This document shows, one piece after another, positions 10,971 to 21,827 of a stretch of 64,000 bases of DNA. The first letter of the stretch is position 1; the number at the start of each line of letters is the position of its first letter. A program made the translations under genes and the position numbers. Origin of the DNA: Octodonta nipae (lineage: Eukaryota; Arthropoda; Insecta; Coleoptera; Chrysomelidae); NCBI GenBank assembly GCA_034190945.1, contig CM067221.1:3235547-3299546 (forward strand), in the 5' to 3' direction. The notes beneath the pieces are model-generated. The model was not told the DNA's origin. It saw only the letters and a list, made by a program, of their open reading frames with translations, and made no database searches.

Positions 10971-11550
10971 TGCTGTTTCCCTGTGATTCCTAGGATAGAA
11001 ATCACATGAAAAAGTTCGTAGATTTATTAAAACCTCTCAAGAAATTACGATACGAACTTTTCGAGATTTTTCAATCCATTGAACGCAAAACATTTCTGTC
11101 AATTATTTAAACAAACATTATCAAAAACTATTTATCGGACAAAATCCATTTTAAAGCTGATTAAAATTAACACGAGGATTTAAGTATTTTCGACAAAAAC
11201 CTAGTAATTCGATTTATTTCCGTGACAAGTACCTACTCCAATCAGGACCAGTTGCTCATTTTAAAGGTTGTCTAATTCTATAGAACCTTTTCGTGCAATA
11301 TGTTACGATAACTTCAACATTTTTTCGTAATATTAGCAGAAACAATCCAACAAAAACGGTTTGTTTATTGTTTAAATAATTTATTTCAGTAAATTTACGT
11401 TTAAAATAATATCAATTACCCCCATATTTAAACAACCTTCGCTTTATCTGTTGACCGGTGTACAGCTGAAATTCTGTTCATATACAACACATCCCTGTAT
11501 ATTTTGAACTGCTAATCCACGTAATGTCATTAATGATATTTTTTGTCATT
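10971..11550. other. No coding feature; likely upstream region of the microprotein gene
   Basis: Unique-looking AT-rich sequence. Nothing in it clearly matches other repeats in the window. It may include the promoter of the gene at 11635, but no convincing TATA box was located. Confidence 0.35.
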
Positions 11551-11576
11551 TTGACACTTTGCCAAGTTCACCGTCA

Positions 11577-11618
11577 TGGGCCCGAATCTTGAAGCATGTG
11601 GTGAACAAATAATGTAAA
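11577..11618 (+). promoter_or_regulatory. Possible upstream ORF of the microprotein gene
   Basis: ATGGGCCCG opens a 13-codon frame (MGPNLEACGEQIM) that closes with TAA at 11616-11618, 16 bases before the main ATG. If transcribed with the downstream ORF it could dampen its translation. There is no direct evidence of transcription. Confidence 0.3.
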
Positions 11619-11634
11619 TGGAAGAGAAATATCA

Positions 11635-11826
11635 ATGGCAAAATTTCTGTGCGACTTAGGTTCGTTGTTAGTTGGTCTGGTTACCGGAGCTTTGATCGGG
11701 AAATATGGACGAGCTTTGTGCGATCGACTAGCAAATCCTGAGGAAGAAAAGTCAGTGTTTAATTGGGAAGAAGAATGTGGGATTCTGGAAGACGAATGCA
11801 ATTGTGAACTTGATGATGATTTTTAA
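11635..11826 (+). CDS. Hypothetical 63-residue microprotein with a hydrophobic N-terminal half and acidic tail
   Basis: I do not recognise this protein. The ATG is in a good context (ATCAATGG). Residues 9-23 are hydrophobic and Gly-rich (LLVGLVTGALIG), long enough for one membrane segment or membrane-inserting helix, and are followed by KYGRALCDRL. The last 28 residues are strongly acidic (EEEK, WEEE, DDDF) with three Cys (EECG, DECNCE). The strict split between basic/hydrophobic and acidic halves is not what a random AT-rich frame gives. An upstream ORF of 13 codons (11577-11618) and an AATAAA at 11904-11909 are consistent with a small transcribed gene. It is not visibly part of any transposon here. 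It could still be one exon of a larger gene. Confidence 0.5.
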   Translation: MAKFLCDLGSLLVGLVTGALIGKYGRALCDRLANPEEEKSVFNWEEECGILEDECNCELDDDF

Positions 11827-11903
11827 ATGCATACACTAATAATTTCAAGTTCAACTTTTCATGATTTTGTTAAAATTATACAATCATTTATTATATTTTC
11901 CAC

Positions 11904-11909
11904 AATAAA
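11904..11909 (+). terminator. Polyadenylation signal AATAAA after the microprotein ORF
   Basis: A canonical AATAAA lies 78 bases after the stop codon, followed by a T-rich stretch (ACTTTTGT). Such hexamers are common in AT-rich DNA, so the position relative to the ORF is the main support. Confidence 0.4.
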
Positions 11910-11930
11910 ACTTTTGTAAACAGAAGTACA

Positions 11931-12435
11931 TACACGCGAGAACTCTTGTTTGCTTTTAGTTGTTTTAGGTTTCATTGATTTTGGCGACAGAAGACAACTT
12001 TAACACTCGATGTCCTTATAGGAAATAAAATTAAGCTGTTATAAAGGTATTAAAATTGTGTTATTTACATTTTTACCCAAAGTGATAAGACTAAGGAAGT
12101 ATTTTGAATATTTAAGTAAAGAATAGAACCCAAATACATTTCTGCTGATACATTCATCAAAAAACTAACCGAAACCCTGAATTTTCATATCTAGAACCAT
12201 GTAAAATAGAAACCAAACTAATATGTGCATACTTTTTTAATTTATGTAGTAAAAAAAATTTGGCAGTATACAAATCAGTAATAAACCATTCTACAAACTG
12301 ATTTACACTCTAAGTGATTTATCACTTGTATAGTGCGATCACAAATATATAGCCAGCGAATAAAAAACAAATAAAATTTACATATGAAACACAATTTTTT
12401 TGTTTTTTTTTATCTTTACATAATTTTAAATAAAA
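11931..12435. other. AT-rich interval, nothing recognised
   Basis: Long A and T runs only; no gene or shared repeat was seen. Confidence 0.45.
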
Positions 12436-12467
12436 GATGGTATCTATATACTATTATAAAATTGTAG

Positions 12468-12490
12468 TCTGTTTGTTTGTTTGTTTGTTT
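12468..12490 (+). repeat. (GTTT)n microsatellite
   Basis: About five and a half tandem GTTT units at the start of composite repeat A. Confidence 0.9.
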
Positions 12491-13574
12491 ATTACCTCAT
12501 CACGTAAGAAGTACTGAACAGATTTTGCTTAATCTTTTTTTGTTGGAAAGCTTATAGTTTGATCTGATATACATTTTATCTCCCTACATTGACAGATACG
12601 GTAGATATAGCCAAAAAAACGAATTCAATGTTCGGTAATACACAATTAGTCTATTGGTTCCAGCGTATGCACCAAATATTATAAACTTGAATCAGCTTAG
12701 CTTTTATTCATAATTCGGAATATGCCAATGTAACATGTTTGGCTTTAAAAAAAATTCAACTGATATATCAAATGTAATTTTACAGGGTGTTCCATATAAA
12801 GGATAGGTAAAACTTACAGCGGAGTTTCTTGAAAAAAAAAGGTATATTGGGTGGCCTGTAAGTAGCTGCATATATACAATGTAGTTGAACTAAGGGGGAA
12901 GTTATACGGGGTGGTTCGAAAAAGATATATTCAGTGGATATAAAGAGTTGTATATACCAGGTAGTTAAAAAACGAGTGGAGTTGAATTATATCTAAGCCA
13001 GGTTGGATAACAAAATATTATATTGTTAGCGTCATAAGTAGTTGCATATACAACGTAGGTAAAATAAGGATAAAATAGAATTATATTTATACAGCGTCGA
13101 TAAAAAAATATGCTATGTAAGCAGGTAGGATATTTGAATTTTCTTGAGCTATTATTAAAGTGATGAAATGAGTTGGAAAAAATGTTAGAAGCAGTAGTTT
13201 ATTCTGGTTGGTTGAAATATAAGATGGAGTGATACAATAGTTTATAGGGTGGTTAAAAAATGTTTTATATCCACAAATAGTACACAAGTTTTCAAGTAGT
13301 ATGTTATAGGATGGTTGAAATATGTAGCAGAAGATAAGGAGAAACCCCTAATATTCATTTTGGGGGGCAAATTATACAATTAAATGGAAAATAAAAAATT
13401 AAACTTGTTTCTAACGGATCATGTAATATATCAAATCACAGGGCTCATTATGACCAATACAAATATATATATTTTTAATTTTTTTTAAATAAATATTTTA
13501 AAATATATTAAAAAAAAATTTAAAAATTACCCATTCCCCTTTATTCAACAAACTATAAGACCTAATTATGAAAT

Positions 13575-13603
13575 CTAACCTAACCTAACCTAACCTAACC
13601 TAA
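13575..13603 (+). repeat. Interstitial telomere-type (CCTAA)n tract
   Basis: Almost six head-to-tail copies of CTAAC, which is TTAGG on the other strand, the canonical insect telomere unit. It lies inside composite repeat A, so it is interstitial here rather than a chromosome end. Confidence 0.85.
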
Positions 13604-14481
13604 TTTTTTTTGTTTACAATAAAAATTCGAAGGTTACTTCATATCCCTAATATTAACATTGGGGTTGCCAAACACGGAACGGCTTTCGGAAAGAAAAATC
13701 CTAAATGTCGGTCTTAATCTCGCGTCTTCAATTTAACGAAATGCATCAAATTTTTTCAATTAAGCGCAACTAAAGGTGAAACAATATGTATTATATTGAT
13801 ATATAATAATATTGTCTTGCGTACAATGACACCTCGGAGAGTATTAATTTTTTTGTTACAATAGCTCATTATGAGGAATACAAAGATATATTTATGTTTA
13901 CAAGATATTAACATAAAGATATAAAAAAAATTCATTTCTCGCTTTATTTCCGAAACCATACTACCTAAAATTTTGAAAATAATTAGGGGTACTGGGACTC
14001 ACTTGAAATTTATAGGAAAAATTATTAGAAAACCTCCATAGTAATTTTAGGGACAAATTATACAATTAAATTGAAAATAAAAATCCAATTTTCAAACGCA
14101 TCTTGTAATATATCAAATAAAAGGCTCATTATGTGAATTACAAATATATTATATTTTTAAATCAATTTTTTAAAAGATATTAGCAACAATATTAAACATC
14201 GACTTAATTCCCATTTTAGAAACTACACTATTTAAATTTTGAAAAATATATTTTATTTGTATTTAATAATTTAGAATTTAAAACTTGACTTATTTTGCCC
14301 TTTATCGTCCAATCTACAGAGCCCGAAAATTCAGACAGTAGATTATAAAAGGCTTACCTGAAAGTTTATTAGTAAAATAAAACTCTAATGTTAATTTTTG
14401 GGGGTCAAATTCGAAAACTAAATACATATGTATTCTTATAAAAATCAAGCGAATCTTTAAGGTGGTACGGAACCCTTAGTA

Positions 14482-14498
14482 TGCGAGTCCAACTCGCA
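14482..14498. repeat. 17-base palindrome at the end of composite repeat A
   Basis: TGCGAGTCCAACTCGCA is self-complementary except at its centre. The reverse-complement version occurs at 33921-33937, at the matching end of composite repeat D. Confidence 0.8.
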
Positions 14499-14509
14499 CT
14501 TGACCAAAT

Positions 14510-15400
14510 TATTTCATCTTATCGCTTTTTAGATAAAAGAATAAGTATTTTTCCACCATCTTTGAACCGCGGTATCTCTCTATTGATGGACTTTTGACAC
14601 TTTATATTTTTAACAAGGAATCGCCCTTGAAGTTTCGCATTTTTGAAACACCCTGTATAACAGAAATAATCCCGCACGAAGAGGAGCGGATCAGATAGTT
14701 GTGAACAAACCTGTTTATAAAAATACTCGATATTTTTAAACTTGGAATTTAACAGTTTAGAGATTTATAATTCCCTGGGCGTGGAGTTTCCAGAATGTGA
14801 TATCCAGGGCTATTAACCCACTTTAGTGCCGGTCTCTTTCTGTGAAAGAAACACCCGAATTCCCCTGACTGAAAATTTATCAACAAGCGGAGAAAATGAG
14901 AAGTGTGCGTGTGTCTACCGACGCGATGTTATTATGTTGTTAACTCTCAGCCCTTTTTCGGTTATTTTTATTCTTTTCTTTCTCAGGATATTGTTTGAAG
15001 ATTGTACAATTTGTTAAATTGTATCAATTTATAATGCGGCGTTCTCTCGGTATTTTTTATATGCGTGTATTCTACGATGTGTGTGATATTTGAGGGAAAT
15101 ATTTTCGATACAATTTTCTTTTGAATTTAATAAGGGTCGTCAAATAACGCATTCATTTGGATGTATAGAGAATTGTTGAGTTTAGATTGAATGTAATGTA
15201 GGTTCGTGAAGTATTTCTTTTGATACGTTTTCTTGCGAATGTAATATTCTATAACCTGAAAAATAAACCTCAATTTTCAACAGTAATACAAATATGGCTA
15301 CCCCAATTTAATAGAAAGCCGATATATGTCAAAATACCTACATTTTAAATTTGATATCAGAATATGCTGTCAATGAAAACATAAAGAATATGAATAAAAC
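14510..15400. other. Unrecognised interval
   Basis: It contains a CACCCTGTATAAC motif near 14650 like other transposon ends in the window. An open frame at 14826-15017 shows no family resemblance. Nothing else was identified. Confidence 0.4.
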
Positions 15401-15412
15401 ATTAAAAAATAT

Positions 15413-17392
15413 ATAACCGACTTCTACCTATAACTAAAAAGCTAAAAATAATTATAACAAAATACAACTCTAGCAAATAAATAACACATTCAATGTTGTT
15501 AGGTACCTACCCAGGAAGTAAAAAATGTAAACATTAAAAGGTGCTCATTCTGTACAAATTAATTACCTACCAATCTAGTATATTTTGAAGCCGGTGCCAA
15601 GCAAATCTAAAATTCTTCATTGCGTACTTATCTACAGATTCATCAAACTTGATTGTTGCTTGGCACAGACTTCAAAATATAATAGATTGGTAGGTAATAA
15701 TTTGTACAGAATGAGCACCTTTTAATGTTTACATTTTTTACTTCCTGGGTAGGTACCTAACAACATTGAATGTGTTATTTATTTGCTAGAGTTGTATTTT
15801 GTTATAATTATTTTTAGCTTTTTAGTTATAGGTAGAAGTCGGCTATATATATATATATATATTTTTTAAATGTTTTTTTTCAACTTTTTAGTATTTTTGA
15901 ACTGAGGTAGTTTTCATTCTTTATTTTTTATTTTGTATGTATAACCTTAATAGACAGAACCAGGTTTACACAATAATACTTTCCCATTTAATTTGACAGA
16001 TAAATCTTTACGAACAAAATGTACTAGTACGCGTTGACTTAACAAGCCCAAAATATATTTATGCCTTATGGACTACGCCATGTAACCTTTTTTCAACTTT
16101 TTTTGACAACCCTGTATAACTATAGATAATTCCACTCCAACCTATGTACCAACCATCCTGTACATACGACTGCCCACGGACAAGCATAAATTTGTTAGCT
16201 GCTTTCTGTAAACTATAGGACGGAGTAGAATCCATCCCATATTTACGGAGTCAAATCTGTCCTATATTTCAACCATAGTAATAACTCCTTGTGAGCTAGC
16301 CCATAAATTAGTTAATTTTTTACATTTTACATTATCGTCCTGTGTAACATTAATTCCTCTTCACACTTTATGCAACTTCTTATGGGCTATAAAAGAAATA
16401 TTTTTTTAATCACACTGTATTAATATAATTCAACTGCAACATATATTTCAACTATCCTGTATATGATTTGCTTATGTCCACATCATATAACAGTTTTTTA
16501 ATCACCCTATATAATTTTAGATTCACATTTTTATATCACCAAACGTCCAGTCCACCCTAAATTCCAACCATCATGTATATACGGCTGCCTACGGACCACT
16601 ATCATTATACTCCGTCTTATATTTCAATCTTCATATAAATGCAACTCCTTACTTTATGATTTTGTTTGCTATAACTAAACACCCTGTCTATAAACGTACC
16701 AAATAGTAGTTTAAAGTTTGACATGTGTTGTCACTGAATTTTCTATTAAGTCGGGAGAATGTGTAAACCAAAAGCACCGTCTTCGCAAAATGGAAAAATT
16801 TGCATTTAAATAGGTATTTGCCTGGCATAAAAATAAAACGAGCTTGGTACTCATTGATCTAAGGAGCCAAAAATACTATGCTTTACTACCTATATGCTTG
16901 AGATGTACATAGAAAATTTTCAAATTCGCAGTTAAAACTTCCAGTGCCTAAAATTACCGCACTATTACGTTAGAATTAAAATATGTATGAGGAAATGTCC
17001 GTTATGTCATTTCGATAAAATTTTTGATAAGAATTTTGGAATTGCACGTCGCAGAACATTATATGAGATCACCTAAGGATCTTCCTTAATAGATTAAACG
17101 TTAAAAAACTATACACATTCATAAGGAGTTATCGAAAAATCGACTAAAATATTAGGGATATTGGTCGATTTCCATGCAGGCATGTGTTCATTCACAAATT
17201 TTATCACTTTTCCAATAGAATTCTTTGGAAGTTTCACCAATCCGAATATATACTCTATTAAACAAGACCATATTCATTTATAACGGTGCACCACAGGAGA
17301 AGAAATCAGGTAACATACATCCAAAAAAAAGCGAAAAAAAGCGAAATAATACGCGACGAATTGATAACCTCCTCCTTTTTGGAAGTCGGTTA
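15413..17392 (+). mobile_element. Foldback element F, copy 1
   Basis: It begins ATAACCGACTTC and ends GAAGTCGGTTAA. The first 436 bp are a giant hairpin: arm 15413-15604 pairs with 15656-15848 around a 51-bp loop. The body (15850-17392) holds a degenerate ~100-bp tandem array with CAACCATCCTGTATAT-like motifs and ends in a CCTCCTCCTTTTTGGAAGTC stretch. Copy 2 (26254-28198) has the same hairpin, body and end; copy 3 (40169-41145) lacks most of the hairpin. No transposase is encoded, so the element would depend on an enzyme supplied elsewhere. I could not assign a superfamily. Confidence 0.75.
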
Positions 17393-17690
17393 AAAATTTC
17401 TTTATGAACTTTCCTTTAAAAACAGGATCTGTGTGGGAGTTACTCCAAAAATTAAATGAAGCGTTATATTAAAATAAAACTTATAAGCTCAATTTTAAAC
17501 ACAATTCATATTTAGGCAAGACTTTATTTATCTTGCTTCATTCATATGAACTTTTATGGTTCGGAAGGGTTTGTTTGTTAAACATTTATATAAATGGAGA
17601 GAATTTTGTTGATATAGGAATGCAGTACAGCAAATTGTTGTTCTAACAGATAAAACCTTCAACTCAATGTTTGTTCGTTAATTGTATGGC
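17393..17690. other. Short unrecognised interval between foldback F and DD41D beta
   Basis: No feature seen; the missing 5' part of the DD41D beta element is not present here. Confidence 0.4.
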
Positions 17691-18439
17691 CCATACAACA
17701 GAAACTTAAAAACGCGAATTTTTTCAACAAAATCATCTTCAGCGATGAGGCACATTTTGAATTGGATGGATTTGTTAGCAAGCCAAGTTGTCGAATCTGG
17801 GGTGAAGCAAATCCACGAGAAATAATGAAAAGACCGATGCATCCACAAAAAGTAACTGTTTGGTGTGGTTTTTGGGCTGGTGGAGTGATTGGTCCATACT
17901 TTTTTGAAGATGATATTGGAGATGTTGTTACTGTGAATGGTGATCGATATCGAACGATGATTACTAAGTTTTTGTGGAATGAATTGGAGCTTATTGATGT
18001 GCAGAATATGTGGTTCCAACAGGACGGTGCAACATGTCATTCAGCAGCGGAAACAATCAATCTTTTGAAACAGAAATTTGGTAATCGAATAATTGCTCGA
18101 AGAGGAAACATTAATTGGCCCCCGAGATCTTGGGATCTAACATCTCTATATTTTTTACTATGGGAATGATTTGACAGAAAATGTCTAGGCCAACGATACA
18201 CAAACAATTGATGACTTAAAAAAGAACATTTTTGACTGTTTTCAATAATTGAACCGCAGTTATGCCAGAAAGTTATCGAAAATTTTGGCAAAAGATTAGA
18301 AGCTTGTTGTACAAGATTATTTTCGATTACTAAACCGATACAATTGTACTATCATTTGAAATAAAAGATTTGATCATTCTCAAATAATTTATGTATTTTA
18401 TTAAATATTTAAAAATTAACCTCTAATTGGAACACCCTT
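17690..18439 (+). mobile_element. DD41D element, family beta, 5'-truncated copy 1
   Basis: Only the 3' part remains. Its right end is the AACCTCTAATTGGAACACCC motif closing at 18439 before a TA (18440-18441). The same terminus is found at 29873 and, alone, at 25240-25276. The left inverted repeat and the DNA-binding half of the transposase are missing. Confidence 0.8.
17708..18363 (+). pseudogene. DD41D transposase pseudogene, family beta, copy 1
   Basis: The frame enters just before the first catalytic Asp (IIFSDEAHFELDGF) and stays open to 18169. The central block VTVWCGFWAGGVIGPYFF and the second Asp in WFQQDGATCH are intact. Forty-one residues further on, the third Asp is replaced by Tyr (LTSLYFLLW, against LSPLDFFIW in copy 2), so the catalytic triad is lost. 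A TGA follows at 18167-18169, and an inserted run near 18220 disrupts the C-terminus, which is still recognisable (KPIQLYYHLK) up to the stop at 18361-18363. Confidence 0.88.
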
Positions 18440-18441
18440 TA

Positions 18442-18985
18442 TTTACGTTACATCAGTCTGGAGAAAACAACGTGCAAAACTTATTTTACATCTCCAGAAT
18501 TACAAATACTTTAGGCTTTAGAAAAGTATTGATTTCAATCAAAGTTCAAAAACAACTTCAATACTTGTCACTCCTTAACGAAAATTTAGTTTGTTTAAGT
18601 GCTTTCTAGGGATTCAATTTGCTTTTTTTTCTTATCGGCTGTAGAAATTTCCATTTGCCATTATTCCGTTTTTCCCGTTTTCCATTAGCGATTAGAAAAA
18701 CAATCTGTTAATTAATTAAATTTCATGGAAAAGCAGTTCACGTGTGCGTTGGAACACCAACGATTTTATTTAATTGATTCAATTTAATCAGTATGTAAAT
18801 AATGCAGTTAAATTCTGGTTTAACGGATGCTGAATTAAATTAATTTTTTGTGCTCTGGATTTTGTGTGTAAGTAATTTAAACTGTTACATATCAGAGAGT
18901 ACACCGAATTAGTTAAGTTGATTTTTTATATTTCCATTTAGTTAACTTTAATTAAACGACAATTTGAGACTCATTTTCAAAAATA
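18442..18985. other. AT-rich interval, nothing recognised
   Basis: No coding or shared repeat signal was found. Confidence 0.45.
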
Positions 18986-19400
18986 GACGCATTTTTAACA
19001 TGGTTTTAATAGTTCCTCGAAGTTTCCTTGGACTTCCATTGTCTTGAAGTGGTTGATCTCACAACGTTTCAATAGCTGTGTATCTGCTATCATCATCAGG
19101 TGAATGATAGGAAATTCAGATTATCTGTCGTATTTATATTATACCCTTAACCGGTCATGGTCATTGGGTCTTATCTGGTCCAATCAGCGTCGTCGTACCT
19201 GGAGGTTGGTTGTGCAATTCACAAGGAAGAGCTCTGGTACAAAAGAAAATTGCCGGTGATGCGGCAGAGGCCGAAGAAGAGCTCTCCAAATATTTTTAAT
19301 GTGGACGCTGGGCTCCCTAATTATATTTTCGTTCGAGATTATATGTGCTGTCTCTGTGAATTTTCTTTTAATGAAAATAACAGATTTCAATTCAATATGA
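18985..19400 (-). mobile_element. Penelope-like element 3' fragment (family PLE-A): GIY-YIG tail plus 3' UTR
   Basis: On the minus strand from about 19390, the residues IKRKFTETAHIISNENIIREPS match the last part of the GIY-YIG endonuclease domain that Penelope-like elements carry after their reverse transcriptase. The homologous part at 51490-51583 reads KRKFIETAYIISNENIISEPS. The 3' UTR runs from about 19290 down to 18990 and is collinear with 51600-51850, including a hammerhead-like motif. A segment of about 38 bp (19210-19247) that normally belongs upstream, encoding IHKEELWYKRK, sits here in inverted orientation within the UTR. The fragment cannot encode a functional protein. Confidence 0.8.
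19058..19104 (-). ncRNA. Hammerhead-ribozyme-like motif in PLE-A 3' UTR, copy 1
   Basis: On the minus strand: TTCAC (stem I), CTGATGA (19093-19099), one unpaired base, a 6-bp stem GATAGC/GCTATT, GAAAC (19066-19070), GTT, then GTGAG, which pairs with TTCAC. This is the full hammerhead order with a minimal stem III. Penelope-like elements are known to carry minimal hammerheads. Self-cleavage is not shown, and the extra base after CTGATGA is unusual. Confidence 0.6.
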
Positions 19401-19930
19401 AATCTGTTATTTAGAATTCAGGAACTTAGGATTTACCCTTTGTACTAATTACTTAAGTAATAGTTTAGTGGTAGGTATAAATTAGAGAAAATTGTAATTT
19501 CGATTTAGTTTGGTTTACTCCTTGATGATGACAACGTAAGAGTTGTTGAGTGTTTAAATTAAAGGTTTGGTGTTAGGTTGCAAAACTGTGTTTTATTACA
19601 TTTGTGATATACCAAAGGTTCCACAGCTTTTCCATTGGTGAAAGTTACGTTGAAAGTTTCCGTTATATAGATTACATAAGTAATTCTCTAGTCAGCAATA
19701 TAGGGCTCAAATATACCTCAGTTACAGATGTTTCCAAATACTTTCATGCCTTGCTCGAGTATTAGATGTCGCTACAACTAATTTACCCCTTCTTTGTTGA
19801 TGTCGCTCAGGGTGTCACCGAGAAGGCGATGTTAGACTTCATCATCCCAGTTCAATGTTTTTTAAATGGAAACCTACCATAAGTTTTCAAGCCTGTGTAA
19901 ACGGAATTCAACGGTATGGGGTTTCAATAT
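19401..19930. other. Unrecognised interval
   Basis: No gene or shared repeat was recognised. The sequence up to 19930 precedes the A/T-rich tail of the minus-strand LINE. Confidence 0.4.
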
Positions 19931-20885
19931 TATTATATTTTTTATTTTTATTTTATTTAAAGAGTAGGACCACCCTACAGACAGTCTCAGCTGCCCTATT
20001 ACAGGGTGGCACAAGTTAACAATAATTGTAACATGAGATCGGGCAAGTACATTTAATTAAATTACAAAAGGGAACAAAAAAGAAAAATGTAAGGTACAAA
20101 TTCAAAAGTAACACACTGATTCTTGACTTTGGTCAACAGCCTGTGTTATGTGTTTCCTGAAATCCGGGTAACTTAAGGAGAAGATGTCATAAGTGGTACT
20201 ATTATGTTTTTCATCGATCATACTGTACGATCGGTAACACCATGGCAGCGGTGTTATTATTAATTATCTTATATAAGAAAAATATGTCAGAACATTTCCT
20301 CGTGAATTCTAGGGATACCATGTTATAAAATTTTAAATTTTCAGTTTTTTTCAATGGATGAAAATGTCTTTCCCTGTTGAAACCATAATTTACACCTTTT
20401 ATAAATTTTTTTGGACGTTTTCTATTCTAACAACATATTTATGATAAAAGGGATTCGAAGAATATCCTAATATCGATCTAACAAGACTATAGTATAGGGT
20501 GGTGAGCGATCTGACATTTTTGAAGCCTTTGGTTATTATTATAAGAAACCCAACATTTTTTGAGCCTTTTGAACAAGTAATTGTGTATTTCAAACGACAG
20601 TTGGAAATCTAATACAACCCCAGATCCATAATGTGATCTACATACTTCAATTTGACACCCATTAAATATAGATCACAAGTGGTTCGTGAGTGACTAAGTT
20701 TTATGGTGAACACGATGGAATGATATTTATCACCATTTACAAAAATTCTGTTTCTTGTACAGTAATCAGAGACTTTGTTTAAGTCATTTAGCAACTTTAC
20801 GTAATCAGAGTGTCCCTGATAGTTGTGAAATTTTTTAGGTCGTCCGCATAAAGTAAAAACAGATAATTCGCTTAATATTATTGAA
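19930..20885 (-). mobile_element. Non-LTR retrotransposon (Jockey/I-like) reverse transcriptase fragment with 3' UTR
   Basis: Reading the minus strand from about 20885, FLLYADDLKNF contains the reverse transcriptase catalytic YADD (around 20842-20853). After a frameshift, LLNDLNKVSDYCTRNRIFVNGDKY follows, which is typical of the region after the palm. After another shift comes SLTTLYYSLVRSILGYSS, corresponding to the thumb and C-terminal part of Jockey-type LINEs. The UTR then continues to about 19930 and finishes in an A-rich, TAAAA-like tail on the minus strand. The 5' end is truncated, as is usual for LINE insertions. Several frameshifts make it dead. The clade is inferred from the motif style only. 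Confidence 0.75.
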
Positions 20886-21825
20886 GATTGGAAAATGAAA
20901 GTGGCAATGGATTTTAAATCTTTTTACGAGTGTTATAATATGTGTTCGATATGGTCTCTATTGTATAGCCTGTTTGACAAAAAAACGTAAAAGTAATCAA
21001 GAATATGCCACAAACAACGTTTAGAAGACAAATAGTACTATTTCGACGTGTAATTTTTGAGATGCTACATTGTGCCTGACTTCTCGCATAATAAAAAATT
21101 TAATAGCTTCCTTCTTTAAAAAATGCTACTAAATGTCTTAGTTTCATTCCACAGTTTCTTCAGTGTAGTCAAATCTTACTTTGTTATTTTTCTTACTCGT
21201 CAAAATATTTTACACATTATCGGATAAAATTGAAATTATTGTTCTTTATGTGAGTAATAAATGTGCTAGAGAAACTGCTCGTGATTTCAATGAGAGGTAT
21301 CTAGAAAGATGAGGGTAGTATTGTTTGAATTTTAAAGTTTGTTCCAGAAATCCACGGATATCATTACCATACTTTGACTTGTAGGCGACAATTATTGCAT
21401 GATAAGGGTAAATAAAACACTTATTAGTAATTTCCTGTGATAATAACATTGTCTACAAAGTTTCTTCCAATTTTGTTAGCAGCTTAAATTAAAATGCAAA
21501 TGCATTCAAATCGTTCGTCGTTATTTCGGATTACACAACTAGCAGGTCATCATTTTCATTTTCTGACCACCGACATAAATGCTAATAGTACTAATTGCAC
21601 GGTATACATGTCTCTAATGACTGCGGAGTGAGAGCAAACTGGTTAATAAAGTTGATTTAATGTTCAACATAAATAAATCCTAGTTAGAAAATTATTCCAA
21701 TTATTCTTTTTCTGTTTGTTTATGCTTTGGCAAGCGTTCGCCTTTATGTATGAAACTAAACCGACTAAAAGTAATTAAGTGCATGTTTTTAAAGTTATTC
21801 ACGAAAAACCGTATGAAAACATGTT
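20886..21825. other. Mostly unrecognised; contains a short piece of the palindromic module
   Basis: At 20985-21050 AAAAGTAATCAAGAATATGC and CACAAACAACGTTTAGAAGA match the outer end of the palindromic module (minus orientation relative to 1346). The rest has no recognisable coding sequence. Confidence 0.5.
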
Positions 21826-21827
21826 TT

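Larger units (their letters stand above)
12440..14500 (+). repeat. Composite non-coding repeat, copy A
   Basis: It opens with a GTTT microsatellite (12468-12490) and a TACTGAACAGATTTTGC module that parallels the TACTGGACGGA module of copies B and C. About 12790-13320 is a degenerate tandem array with a period near 100 bp, in reverse orientation relative to 24120-24830 (motifs such as GGTGGTT…TATAGGATGGTTGAAATA). From about 13330 a ~290-bp unit family follows (AAACCCCTAATATTC, GGGGGGCAAATTATA, CTCATTATGA). It ends at 14461-14498 with GGTACGGAACCCTT and a 17-base palindrome. No protein was found. The palindromic end and the ACGGAACCC motif recur in other insect interspersed repeats as I know them, but I cannot name the superfamily. 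Confidence 0.65.

Noticed and set aside
11574..11801. 75-codon minus-strand frame over the microprotein
   Set aside because: Shadow of the plus-strand ORF; Ser/Pro-rich without motif.
17678..18040. 120-codon minus-strand frame
   Set aside because: Antisense of the DD41D beta transposase catalytic region.
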